NCBI RefSeq assembly: GCF_000026145.1
Contig: NC_009445.1
Span: 2,294,001 to 2,358,000 of the forward strand
Origin: Bradyrhizobium sp. ORS 278
Lineage (GTDB): Bacteria; Pseudomonadota; Alphaproteobacteria; Rhizobiales; Xanthobacteraceae
DNA length: 64,000 nt
Direction of reading: 5' to 3'
Shown here: positions 35,823 through 44,750 of the stretch, in pieces
Layout: the number at the start of each line of letters is the position of its first letter
How positions within the stretch are numbered: position 1 is the first letter of the stretch
Program-made: the position numbers and the translations under genes
Notes under the pieces: generated by a model
Seen by the model: the letters and a program-made list of their open reading frames with translations, nothing else
Database searches by the model: none
Told to the model about the DNA's origin: nothing

Positions 35823-36662
35823 TCAGGTCTGCAGCGGCTTCCGGCATTCGACGTACAGCGATCCAGGCTTGTACTCGCCGCCATCAGCCGCGCGCTCAAG
35901 CCCCATCCGCTCCCAGCCTTCGATGTCGCTGACGTTCCAGTTCCGCGAACAGATATCGACGAATCCAGCGTCTAGCAGCGCCGCGCGGATGTTGACCCTG
36001 TCCCACATCCAGAGATGCGTCTCGCCGCGCGCCCGCGCATCGCCGAGCACCCAGCCTTGCCTGCGCCGGAATGGTGAATGAGATCGCGAGCCACCTGGTG
36101 TAAGCCGAACGCTATGCTCGTGCATGGCAGCTACCGTGTCGTCATGTCGACTCGATGCCTCGCTACTCAGATCGGCATTCGTAAGCGAAGTGACGTAGCG
36201 GTTCACCAGTAGCTCTAGATCCGGTACGCATATCCTTAGGATCCCGCCTGACTTGAGAACACGGAAGATTTCTTTCGTAAATCCTGCAACGTGTCCACGA
36301 TCAATATGCTCCATCAAATGCGAATGATAAACCGCATCTGCGGAATTGTCCTGGAATGGAATGCCGTGTTTCAGGTTGTGAAAAATGGCCTTGCCCGACA
36401 TGGACCTGACGCGCTCTGCTCGATCGCGACCGATGAGTTGCTTGACGACTGGTAGCAGCCACGGCAGCTTGTAGAGCGGTATGTAGACCGACCAATCGAC
36501 GTCTACGCACTGGTCAGATGTCTTCACTCCGCATCCAAGGTTGATGACCAAGCGCGCTACGCCTTCACTTTTCGGATCCGTTCGGTCGCTTTGGGCGACT
36601 GCCTTCTGCGGCGAGCCAGAGCTAGCTCGAAACAGGTCATTGGAAACAACATCGTTACTCAT
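35823..36662 (-). CDS. Class I SAM-dependent methyltransferase
   Basis: 279 residues. The SAM-binding start VARLVINLGCGVKTSDQCVD is followed by GIPFQDNSADAVYHSHLMEH and IFRVLKSGGILRICVPDLEL, typical of the small-molecule methyltransferase fold used on sugars. The C-terminal part has GETHLWMWDRVNIRAALLDA with GFVDI. It sits 56 bases upstream of the polymerase gene on the same strand and may methylate a sugar of the repeat unit. The acceptor is unknown. Confidence 0.8.
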   Translation of the reverse strand: MSNDVVSNDLFRASSGSPQKAVAQSDRTDPKSEGVARLVINLGCGVKTSDQCVDVDWSVYIPLYKLPWLLPVVKQLIGRDRAERVRSMSGKAIFHNLKHGIPFQDNSADAVYHSHLMEHIDRGHVAGFTKEIFRVLKSGGILRICVPDLELLVNRYVTSLTNADLSSEASSRHDDTVAAMHEHSVRLTPGGSRSHSPFRRRQGWVLGDARARGETHLWMWDRVNIRAALLDAGFVDICSRNWNVSDIEGWERMGLERAADGGEYKPGSLYVECRKPLQT

Positions 36663-36796
36663 TGAATTCCCCGAATGATCTGCGCGGAGTGCCGCGATCT
36701 ATTCTCTCCGCGTATGAGCGATCCATGACGCTCGCAGAGATGCCTCTTCGTGCCGTGACGATCAACGACGTGCTCGGATGCCGTTGATCGCCAGAT

Positions 36797-37522
36797 TTAA
36801 CCGGCTATGAAGTTCAAGGTCGCCGATGACGAACCGAGTGGTAGGGAATTGATCGCCGGTATGACGGGTGTGACGTAACCGTCGAACTCGCCGGTAAGAC
36901 TAACTGGCTTGTCAGCATTCAGTCCTGCTGGGACATGTAAATCCAACGCAACATTTTCATCGGAGTCGCGAGAGAGGCGCGCCTGGTCGATAGCAGTCGG
37001 CGCTAGCGGGTCGAGCGGAAATCCGCGTTGATGACTCAATACGGGAGGACTGCTTCCATGTGTCGTGGCGCCACACAGGAATTCCCAATCACTCCAGCTG
37101 TATCTGCCGTCATCGGCCGACAATTTCACCATACCGCTGATGACCGAACCCGAAGTTACACCGCTGATCCCCCAACGCTTACCGATCGCAATGCGGAACC
37201 AGGCGTCATCACCATTTGCGCCAGTCAGGACGATACCAAAAGGGATGCGGCGAGTACCACGCTCCCCGTAGAGCGCTGCCTCAGAGTTCTTGACGAAGTC
37301 CGAGTTGACCGGCCGGCTCTGCAACGCGCGATCCAACAGGGGCTTTGCGCGCGCCATGTTTCCCGCGGTGGCCTCGGCGACACCGAGGAGGTGCACGGCG
37401 TGGATATCGTCGGGGTTTCTCACCACCAGCTCGCGATACAGCTCAGCTGCAGCGACGGAGTTGCCGCGGTTGAGCAACGCGCGGGCCCGATCCATGATGT
37501 GCTGTTCACTCTGCATCGCCAT
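36797..37522 (-). CDS. TPR protein with an unrecognised beta-rich C-terminus
   Basis: About 241 residues from ATG 37522. Residues 1-75 carry TPR units (RARALLNRGNSVAAAELYRE and IHAVHLLGVAEATAGNMARA). After that comes IPFGIVLTGANGDDAWFRIA and a sequence rich in Gly/Ser/Asp ending LPLGSSSATLNFIAG, for which I recognise no family. No signal peptide is evident. Its position inside the polysaccharide locus suggests a scaffold or modifier; that is inference. Alternative starts exist upstream. Confidence 0.65.
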   Translation of the reverse strand: MAMQSEQHIMDRARALLNRGNSVAAAELYRELVVRNPDDIHAVHLLGVAEATAGNMARAKPLLDRALQSRPVNSDFVKNSEAALYGERGTRRIPFGIVLTGANGDDAWFRIAIGKRWGISGVTSGSVISGMVKLSADDGRYSWSDWEFLCGATTHGSSPPVLSHQRGFPLDPLAPTAIDQARLSRDSDENVALDLHVPAGLNADKPVSLTGEFDGYVTPVIPAINSLPLGSSSATLNFIAG

Positions 37523-37621
37523 CGTGCCCGTCCGCGTGACCGACGCCCGCTCCCCTGGCGCACTCCCCAACCGGCGAAGTCCTATCGACCGTTTTGAACA
37601 GGAGCGTGACATATGTGGTCG

Positions 37622-37628
37622 ATGTAAC
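37622..37628. promoter_or_regulatory. ATGTAAC motif between the TPR gene and the flippase gene
   Basis: ATGTAAC followed by ATCATCATATTG and a nearby TATGATGGCTATCAT form an AT-rich block in the divergent promoter region. The same motif occurs upstream of other genes in the locus. Function is inference. Confidence 0.3.
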
Positions 37629-37684
37629 ATCATCATATTGTCCAGTATGATGGCTATCATCCGCATGCACTTGTGCTAAGTCGG

Positions 37685-39100
37685 ATGGTGGCCGATCGCA
37701 GCGCTCGGCCGGTCAAACGAGAGATGCCCATGCGCGAGAGCAGCGCTGCCAGCGTCAGGCCCGATGCAGATATCCCGCATCCGGACATCGGCGGCGCGTC
37801 GTCCTGGACGCGCTTGCGGCACGGGCTCCGAGATCGGCTGAGGTCGCCGCACAGCCGCCAGCGGCGGCTGGCCAATCTGATCCTCCTCGTCGGCAGCCTC
37901 GGGCTGGGGCAGGGGAGCCTGTTCGTCAGCCAATCTCTGCTGATTGCGCGCGGACAATATGAGCTGCTCGCGCAGTTCGGCCTGCACTATGCGCTCGCGG
38001 TGCTCGGCATCATGCTGGTCGATGCCGGCGCAACCACCTCGCTCGCGCGGATGATGGCAAGGCGCTGCGATGATCCTCATGCGCGTCAGCTCGTGTGGCA
38101 GGCCTTTGCCGAGACCAGCCTGGTCCGGGCGACGATCGCGGTCGTGATCGCCACGGGCGCCGTGACCTATGGCTTCCTCATCGCGGACCATGGCTTCTCG
38201 AGATCCTATGTGTTGCTGGCAGTCCCCGGATTGGCGCTGTGGGCCGCGAACGGGACGGGCCTGCTCGATGGCCTGCGCCTCAGCGGCGTCAGCGGTCTCA
38301 CCGCAGCGCTGCCGGCGCTCGCGACCGCCGCCGGTCTGCTCGCCGCGGCGTCGTTGCCCGCAGACACGGCAGGGGCCTTTTTGGGATTGGCGTTTTCGGC
38401 CGGCTACGGCCTGACGCTGCTTCTGCAATGGTTTGTGCTTGGACGGAATGGCTGGTCGCCCCGCTTGGGGCGTGTCTCGCGGACGGGTCTGGCCGGGGCA
38501 GCACGAGACGCCGTCGCGCTGCTGTTCCAGCTGCTGCCGGGCCAGCTGTTCGGCCGTGGGCAGATCTTGTTGAGCGCGGCCTTTCTTGGCGCTGAAACAA
38601 CGGCCATGTTTGTCTATGCCAAGCAGATCGTGAGTGCGCTCACGCAGATCGTCGCCTTCGTTCTCCGCGCCGAGTTTCCTACCCTGGTCGAAACGATGAC
38701 GCGCACGGGGGCGCGGGACCTGCGGAGCATTCTGCGGCCGCAGATGGCCGCGCTCGGCTGTGCCCTTCTGCTGGCCTTCGGGATGCTGGTGGCCACCATC
38801 GCCGTGGACCAGCTACCGAGCCTCGGCCTTCACCGCACGTCGACCGTCCTGGCGCTGTTCGCGCCGACGGTGCTCACCGTGTCGCTGTCGCTGGTGCTGA
38901 TACAGGGCCTGGCAGCAATCGGCGCCTATGCGCCGATCGCCTGGAGCCTGGTCATCAGCGGTGTCGGCGGCATCGTCGTTGCCGCGCTCGCCATCCCGTG
39001 GCTCGGCATCGGTGCGCTGGTGGCCGGCGAGATCTCCTTCCATCTCATCGGCTTCTATGTCATTGCGCGATGGCTGCTTGGACGATCACATCCCCGGTAA
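37685..39100 (+). CDS. Lipopolysaccharide/exopolysaccharide flippase (Wzx-like)
   Basis: About 471 residues from ATG 37685 (GTG 37673 and ATG 37724 are alternatives). After a charged N-terminus of about 60 residues there are roughly 12 hydrophobic segments, such as LANLILLVGSLGLGQGSLFV and ALAVLGIMLVDAGATTSLAR, the MATE/MVF-like pattern of oligosaccharide flippases. A conserved central segment reads FVYAKQIVSALTQIVAFVLR. It should move undecaprenyl-linked repeats across the inner membrane for the polymerase. The TPR gene is divergent. Confidence 0.8.
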   Translation: MVADRSARPVKREMPMRESSAASVRPDADIPHPDIGGASSWTRLRHGLRDRLRSPHSRQRRLANLILLVGSLGLGQGSLFVSQSLLIARGQYELLAQFGLHYALAVLGIMLVDAGATTSLARMMARRCDDPHARQLVWQAFAETSLVRATIAVVIATGAVTYGFLIADHGFSRSYVLLAVPGLALWAANGTGLLDGLRLSGVSGLTAALPALATAAGLLAAASLPADTAGAFLGLAFSAGYGLTLLLQWFVLGRNGWSPRLGRVSRTGLAGAARDAVALLFQLLPGQLFGRGQILLSAAFLGAETTAMFVYAKQIVSALTQIVAFVLRAEFPTLVETMTRTGARDLRSILRPQMAALGCALLLAFGMLVATIAVDQLPSLGLHRTSTVLALFAPTVLTVSLSLVLIQGLAAIGAYAPIAWSLVISGVGGIVVAALAIPWLGIGALVAGEISFHLIGFYVIARWLLGRSHPR

Positions 39101-39191
39101 TATGTCCCGGTCGCCTGTCGAACGATCCCTCACAGCCGCAGACTTGCGCCGACGCTGCGCACTCACGTGCGTCGTCATCGTCGGCTGTCGC

Positions 39192-40478
39192 TTAATCGGC
39201 GGAGGGCAGCGGGCGCGCTGCCTCGGACGGTGTCGATCGGGACCGAGGCCTGCTCTCCGCGACCGCCATGAATTCGCGCTCGATATTGCGAATGACGACC
39301 GACCGATCCCATTTTTGACGGGCGCGTAGCCGTGCAACGCGGCCGAGGGCGGCGCGCATGTCCTGGTCCTTCGAGAGGCGCACGACGGCGGCTGACAGCG
39401 CGCCGACATCGCCCGGCGGAACGATCAGACCCGCGCCTTCGATCTCCTCCGCGATGCCGGAGCCGGGGGTGGTCATCGCGACCACTGGGCGGCCGGACGC
39501 GAGCATTCCCGCGAGCTTCGACGGGAGCACGAGGTCCGAGATCTGCGCCTTCTGCGGCAGAAGATGAAAATCGGCGGTACTGAGCAATTCGCTCAGCCGC
39601 TCGGAAGGTTGCAGATCGAGGAAATGGACGTTGCCGAGCCCTCCGGCCATGCGCATCAGTTCGGCCTTGATCGGCCCATTTCCGCAAAGCACGAAATGCA
39701 GCGAGCAGCGCTCGCGCAGGCTGGCAGCCATGTCGATCACGAGGTCGAGGCCTTGCTTGTTGGACATTGCGCCGGAATAAAGGGCGATCACGTCGGACGT
39801 ATCAAGCCCGAGCTGCGCACGGAAGGCGGTGTCGTGGCGGCCGGGAGCAATCGCTTCCGTATCGATCCAGTTGCGCAACTCGGACAGCTTCGCGGCGGCG
39901 AGCCCCTTCTTGCGCAGGCAGCGCAACATGTGCGGCGAGATCGTCGAGACGTGGTCGAACGCATCCATCAGGCGTCGCTCGAGTGCGAGCATTGCGGCGC
40001 GCATTCTCGGGTTCGCTCCGAGTAGTCCGAGTTCGAAGGCTGCATCGACCTCGAAGTCCTGGACGTGGAGCCAGCAGGATGCATTGGCAACACGGGCGGC
40101 AGCCGCGGCGAGAGAGGCCGAGAGCAGCGACGGTGCAACGGCCAGGACCAAGTCCGGCCGCCAGCGCATCGCGCTGCTGAGGACGGGAGCCGACGCGGAA
40201 AGCAGGAACGAACCGTGATGGACGATACGTTTGAAGCCGGACGGCGACTTGGGAACATAGATCGGCGCCCGGATGACATCGACGCCGTACGACCTTTCCC
40301 TTTCATACCATAATGAACGATAGCCCGCCGGGATGACCCAGTCCGGATAATAGGGGGGAGCCGTAACGATGCGGACCTCATGGCCCAGCGAGGCCAGCCC
40401 CTCACACAGCTCTGAATTGTATTTGGCGACGCCGATCAGATCTGGGGCATAATTGATGCCGATCACCAAGAGGCGCAT
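39192..40478 (-). CDS. WcaI-type family 4 glycosyltransferase
   Basis: 428 residues from ATG 40478, with GAGG about seven bases upstream. The GT-B fold opens MRLLVIGINYAPDLIGVAKY, and the sequence HEVRIVTAPPYYPDWVIPAG with YRSLWYERERSYGVDVIRAP is the hallmark of WcaI of colanic acid synthesis. The nucleotide-sugar site is ALYSGAMSNKQGLDLVIDMA and the C-terminal GMLASGRPVVAMTTPGSGIA. In colanic acid WcaI is a fucosyltransferase, which would fit the gmd/fcl genes in this window, but donor specificity is inferred. Confidence 0.88.
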   Translation of the reverse strand: MRLLVIGINYAPDLIGVAKYNSELCEGLASLGHEVRIVTAPPYYPDWVIPAGYRSLWYERERSYGVDVIRAPIYVPKSPSGFKRIVHHGSFLLSASAPVLSSAMRWRPDLVLAVAPSLLSASLAAAAARVANASCWLHVQDFEVDAAFELGLLGANPRMRAAMLALERRLMDAFDHVSTISPHMLRCLRKKGLAAAKLSELRNWIDTEAIAPGRHDTAFRAQLGLDTSDVIALYSGAMSNKQGLDLVIDMAASLRERCSLHFVLCGNGPIKAELMRMAGGLGNVHFLDLQPSERLSELLSTADFHLLPQKAQISDLVLPSKLAGMLASGRPVVAMTTPGSGIAEEIEGAGLIVPPGDVGALSAAVVRLSKDQDMRAALGRVARLRARQKWDRSVVIRNIEREFMAVAESRPRSRSTPSEAARPLPSAD

Positions 40479-40725
40479 GACGTTCCTCGGATCTGCCAAT
40501 GCAATTTGCTCGCCCCGATCGAACGTATCTCGGCAGATCCGAAGGCGGCCGGGTCGCTGATGTCGAGCGTCGACGATGCAGGTTGGCTATTCAGACGCAG
40601 AGAGCAGGATGCTGCACGGCGATCGCTGGTCTACGTACCATGAATATCATGAAAGTATCGTAACGTATCGTTATCTTTCCACCGGGAAGCGATCGTCGAG
40701 ATGGACCGTGCCGGAGTCGGCACGT
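40479..40725. promoter_or_regulatory. Promoter region of the WcaI-type gene
   Basis: The interval contains AT-rich TGAATATCATGAAAGTATCG followed by TAACGTATCGTTATC near 40641-40675, a nested GTAACG/CGTTA pattern. It resembles the AT-rich sites elsewhere in the locus. No gene is present. Confidence 0.35.
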
Positions 40726-41700
40726 TTACACCGCAGCGGCAACCTCGGACTCTTCGGAGGCGAGTGCGGCGCGAATGCTGTCGGCGAGTTGTGGAACAGG
40801 ACATTGCGCGGCGGCGGCAACATTGATGGCGATATGCCGGGCGTCAAATTGGGACATCACCACGACGCCGTCCGGGTTGTTGGCAAAGGCAAATCGCAGC
40901 AGGAGATCATTGTTCGACTTCACCGGCGATCCCTGGAGCTTCGCGGTCTTTGCAAGTCGCGTCCGCTGTGCGCCGTCCAGCGCTGCAAGCCGGTCGACAA
41001 CGCCTGAGCCGAAGACGCCGTGCGTGACCAGCGATGCCGTGCCCTGCAGGTGCCGACGGACCTGGCCGGCGGCATCGGAAAACGGAGAATCCGGAAACTG
41101 GGCGATCCCGATAGGAAGTCCGCTCCGCTTCGCCGCAATCATCACCAGGGGATCACCGGCAATGCCGACCGCGCGAATGATCCCGCGCTTCAGGAGCCGC
41201 CGTAGCACGTCGTGAATGGCCGGGTTGCTGACGTCCTCGAGCGATGGCTCGTGCAGCGCAAGCACGTCGATATAGTCCGTTTTCAGGCGACGCAGGCTCC
41301 TGATCACGGACGCGTCCACGCGGTCCGGATCGATCGGCGCGCGGGTGCCGATCGGACGCGCGCGCGAGGCGGCCAGGCGCAAGCGCGGGAAGGCTGCCAC
41401 CGCGGACCTTGCCAGCGGACGGAGCAGCCTGGCGGTCAATCCGACCTGCGGCGGCTCGATGCCGAACTTGGTGCATATCACGACGTTCTTGCGCGCATCG
41501 CGCAGCGCTTCGCCCAGCAGGGCTTCGGCATTGCCGTCCCCATAGGCGGGGGCGACGTCGAACCAGGTTACGCCGAGCTCCAGCGCGCGGGCGATGGCGC
41601 GACCTCCGGCTGCGGGCGAGATGCGCGATCCCAGCGACGCGCATCCGAAGCCCAGCGCCGACACCTGCCGATCGAGTTGCGGGATTTGAACCGTCCTCAT
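40726..41700 (-). CDS. Aldo/keto reductase family protein
   Basis: 324 residues from ATG 41700, which overlaps the stop of the GMC oxidoreductase (ATGA). AKR features are VSALGFGCASLGSRISPAAG, the Asp and Tyr of VTWFDVAPAYGDGNAEALLG, the Lys of VVICTKFG and the His of IDVLALHEP, i.e. the catalytic tetrad is complete. It reduces a carbonyl with NADPH. In this context it may act with the GMC enzyme on a sugar or lipid intermediate. Substrate is unknown. Confidence 0.88.
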   Translation of the reverse strand: MRTVQIPQLDRQVSALGFGCASLGSRISPAAGGRAIARALELGVTWFDVAPAYGDGNAEALLGEALRDARKNVVICTKFGIEPPQVGLTARLLRPLARSAVAAFPRLRLAASRARPIGTRAPIDPDRVDASVIRSLRRLKTDYIDVLALHEPSLEDVSNPAIHDVLRRLLKRGIIRAVGIAGDPLVMIAAKRSGLPIGIAQFPDSPFSDAAGQVRRHLQGTASLVTHGVFGSGVVDRLAALDGAQRTRLAKTAKLQGSPVKSNNDLLLRFAFANNPDGVVVMSQFDARHIAINVAAAAQCPVPQLADSIRAALASEESEVAAAV

Positions 41701-43352
41701 GCGGCGACTCCGAGCCTGCTGCGCCGGATCCTGCACGCCAGATGCGCGGCGAGGCGCAGCGCCAGCGCAACCGTCACGAAAGTCGGGTTGGCCTGACCCG
41801 AGGTCGGCAAGATTGCGCTCGAGGCGACGTAAAGGTTCTCGATGCCATGCACGCGGCAGTCTGCATTGACCACGCTGGTGGACGGGTTGCTGCCCATCGG
41901 GGCGGTGCCAAGTTGGTGATAGCCGTCGTGGGCCTGGTCGAGGATCGAGGCCAGACGCTCGGCGCGGCCGCAATGATAGTCGAGGCGGCCAAGCCCAGCC
42001 TGACGCAGATCGCGGTCGAGCACGTCGTGAGCCCGCAGCACGGATTGTGCGTCGTCTTCGTGATAACGCAGATTGACGCGCAGATAGGGCAGGCCGAGCG
42101 GATCCTTGCGATCGGAGAGGTCGACATGCGACTCTGGACGTGCCGACTGTTCTGCCATGTAGTGCAGGGCATAGCGGCCGCTGCGGTTGTGCAAGATGAA
42201 GCCCGGCTTACGCGGCTTCACCAGCAAACGATGCGTCAAGATCTGAGCGAGATCCCGGATGGTCGAGAACGGATTGCTGACAACGTTGAGGATGTGCCGC
42301 AGCCAAGCGTGGGGCCTGCGTCCGACATGGTTGAGCCTGACGCCCTCGGCGACCAGCCGGCGGCCGAGCCACGGGATCGCAAGGGCGAGCCACACGAGCG
42401 ACAGCAGGCCGTTGCCATGATCCGCGACGCGAAAAGCCGGGTTGTCGACCCAAAACGCGATATTGCGCAGCCCGTGACGGCGGAGCGCTGCGGCCGTCAA
42501 TGTCAGGCGGCGCCGGGCGAAGACGCCGCCATCGAGGAAAAAGTCGTGCACCGAAATGGCATCGGGATCCGCCAGCACGATATCCGCGATCTTGCCGGAC
42601 AGATGTCCCATGTAACCGCGACCGAGCGCGCCGGAGCTGAGGCCCAGGACATCGGGATGGGCCGTTCGTAACTGCAGCAGCAGCCTGGTGCTCTCGAGTC
42701 CGCCGCAGGCCAGAACAATGCAAGGCGGGGCGATGGTCGTGCGCCGCTTGCGGTCCGCGAGACAGAGACCTGAGACGCGCCGTCCGCCATCTCCCAGTTC
42801 GATCGCAGTGACGGTGGCTCCAAGCAGCATCGTGATCTGAGGTGAACTCGCCAGCCGCGCATAGTGACGCTCGCCAGCGTCGATCTGCGACGTCCAACGT
42901 TCGAGCTGCTCGCAACGGGTATCGCCGAACGCTGTCCAGCCGCCGGCCGGCGAGACGAAACGGTCAGGTGCAATGCCGAAGAAGTCGGCTGCCCCGCCAT
43001 ACCAGCGGGTGATCTCGGGATGATCGAGCGGCCACACCGACGTGGTCTGGTCCGGACCGGGGGCGAAGTCGGCATCGTCGAACGGCACACAGCGGCCGCC
43101 CCACCACCGCGAGGTACCGCCCAGCCCTCGGCATATCGCAATATCCGCAGGCGCGTGCTGCGGATTTACCAGGTGCCCGGCGCTGAGCTGCGCCGTGAAG
43201 CTGTCCGGGTGCTCGCCGCCCGATTCAACTACGAGGACCGACAGGCCGCGATCTTCGCACGCGATCGCCAACGCGATCCCGACCGGACCCGCTCCGACCA
43301 CGCAGACATCGTAATCTTCGATCACGTTGTGATTGGAGAAGTCGATCAGCAT
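41697..43352 (-). CDS. GMC family oxidoreductase
   Basis: 551 residues from ATG 43352. The FAD motif is DVCVVGAGPVGIALAIACED, followed by GLGGTSRWWGGRCVPF and the C-terminal active-site motif HDGYHQLGTAPMG with ENLYVASSAILPTSGQANPT. GMC enzymes oxidise alcohols, including sugars and polyols, with a flavin. The gene is coupled to the aldo/keto reductase and stands among polysaccharide genes, so oxidation of a sugar hydroxyl is a plausible job. No electron-acceptor subunit is nearby. Confidence 0.88.
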   Translation of the reverse strand: MLIDFSNHNVIEDYDVCVVGAGPVGIALAIACEDRGLSVLVVESGGEHPDSFTAQLSAGHLVNPQHAPADIAICRGLGGTSRWWGGRCVPFDDADFAPGPDQTTSVWPLDHPEITRWYGGAADFFGIAPDRFVSPAGGWTAFGDTRCEQLERWTSQIDAGERHYARLASSPQITMLLGATVTAIELGDGGRRVSGLCLADRKRRTTIAPPCIVLACGGLESTRLLLQLRTAHPDVLGLSSGALGRGYMGHLSGKIADIVLADPDAISVHDFFLDGGVFARRRLTLTAAALRRHGLRNIAFWVDNPAFRVADHGNGLLSLVWLALAIPWLGRRLVAEGVRLNHVGRRPHAWLRHILNVVSNPFSTIRDLAQILTHRLLVKPRKPGFILHNRSGRYALHYMAEQSARPESHVDLSDRKDPLGLPYLRVNLRYHEDDAQSVLRAHDVLDRDLRQAGLGRLDYHCGRAERLASILDQAHDGYHQLGTAPMGSNPSTSVVNADCRVHGIENLYVASSAILPTSGQANPTFVTVALALRLAAHLACRIRRSRLGVAA

Positions 43353-43730
43353 CGGCCTATCTTCAGCTTTGCACCCTGCGAGGCAGGCGCGTCGCCCCGC
43401 CGGATGTGATCTCGTGACGGGATACGAGATGATCACGACAACTCGTCAGGCATCATGCGGCGAGACCATTATCTCTTCTGTTATGCAGGAATGCGACAGG
43501 CGTGCTTATGATATCGTCAAACTGTAATACAGCGTTGCTAACTGAATATATCATACGACGAGGATGGCAGAGCGGGAGCCAGTCTCGGTATGCGGATGCA
43601 GTGGCGCATGTGAGATCGGCCGCGTGCTGAGGCGAACAGCGGCGATGAGGTACGTAACCGGCGCGAGGGGGGGAAACGGGCCTTTCACTCGCTCTGCATC
43701 GCTGATCGCGGGGGATCGGGACCGGCTGGC
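43353..43730. promoter_or_regulatory. Divergent promoter region with TATCATA motifs
   Basis: TTATGATATC (43506-43515) and TATATCATA (43547-43555) lie between the leftward GMC operon and the rightward acetylation genes. They match the AT-rich motif recurring through the locus. No gene is evident in the 378 bases. Confidence 0.4.
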
Positions 43731-44750
43731 ATGACTTTGACGTCGCAATCATCTCCCGCAGCGGTCGACGGCGTCCAGTCGAGGCGCTCGGCACTCGCGT
43801 CTAATGCTTCTCTGAAGCCGATCGTGGGCTTCGCCCTCCTGTTCGCGCTTGTCTGGGTCATCGGTTACGTCGCACATGTCACGTTGCCATTCCTGCGCGC
43901 CGGCTCGGTGGTCATCGCCGACGCCAAGTTCGACACCCTGGTCGCGCGTCCGATGTTCGAGCCTCACGATCGCTTTCGGGTGATGTTCTTCGGTCACAGC
44001 AAGGCGCTCACCTGCATCCGTCCGCGAGAGCTGGACAGCGCGATGGGACCTGACTTTCGGTCATATAATCTCGGGCTCCCCGGCGAAGTCCGCTTCTTGC
44101 CGTTGCTCGAAGCGGCGTTGCTGGCCGGAAATGTACCGACTCATGTGGCGCTGACTTTGCCCTGGGACGGAAGGCCGGACGGGGAGGGGCTCATCGAGGC
44201 CCTTCGCAACGATTCCGCGATCGTCAACATGCTAATCCCGTTCAGAACCTTGCCGAGAGACGCCGCTCTTTTCCTCTATGAGAATCGCCGACGTCTGACC
44301 GATGCGGTTCATGACGTGGCGGAGCAGCGCCAGGGCATGCTGGAGCAGCGTGGCTGGTACTTCATCAAGTCACAGAGCCACTACGCGAACGACAGACTTC
44401 CGGACGATTACACGTTGCCGACCGACACGCCTGCGCGGATCGAGCGGCGGGCGATACCGGACATGTCGCACAGCCGAAAGCGCCTCGAGCAACTCGCCCA
44501 TCAATACGGATTCAAGATCCTTCTCATTCCCGTTCCCTATCGCATCGGGCAATATGCGCCGGCTCCGGCGCCGGACATCGACCGCGTCGCACGGCTGGCG
44601 GATGATCCGTCTATCCAGGTCGTTGGACCGGACTATTTCCTGTATCCGCCGGCGATGTTCTCCGACCCGCAGCACATGAATCTCAGCGGCGCCATGGCCT
44701 ATACGAGCGACCTGGCCAAGCTCCTGAAGCGCACTGGAGCCTTCGACTGA
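43731..44750 (+). CDS. SGNH-like polysaccharide acetylation protein
   Basis: 339 residues. One N-terminal membrane segment (IVGFALLFALVWVIGYVAHV) anchors a periplasmic domain. It contains VMFFGHSKALTCIRP, an SGNH block-I-like serine in a GxS setting, and near the end FSDPQHMNLSGAMAYTSDLA, the Asp-x-x-His pair of block V. It overlaps the MBOAT gene by one base. Such pairs (like AlgJ/AlgX with AlgI, or PatB-type) transfer acetyl groups onto extracytoplasmic polysaccharide, here probably the exopolysaccharide. Confidence 0.75.
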   Translation: MTLTSQSSPAAVDGVQSRRSALASNASLKPIVGFALLFALVWVIGYVAHVTLPFLRAGSVVIADAKFDTLVARPMFEPHDRFRVMFFGHSKALTCIRPRELDSAMGPDFRSYNLGLPGEVRFLPLLEAALLAGNVPTHVALTLPWDGRPDGEGLIEALRNDSAIVNMLIPFRTLPRDAALFLYENRRRLTDAVHDVAEQRQGMLEQRGWYFIKSQSHYANDRLPDDYTLPTDTPARIERRAIPDMSHSRKRLEQLAHQYGFKILLIPVPYRIGQYAPAPAPDIDRVARLADDPSIQVVGPDYFLYPPAMFSDPQHMNLSGAMAYTSDLAKLLKRTGAFD

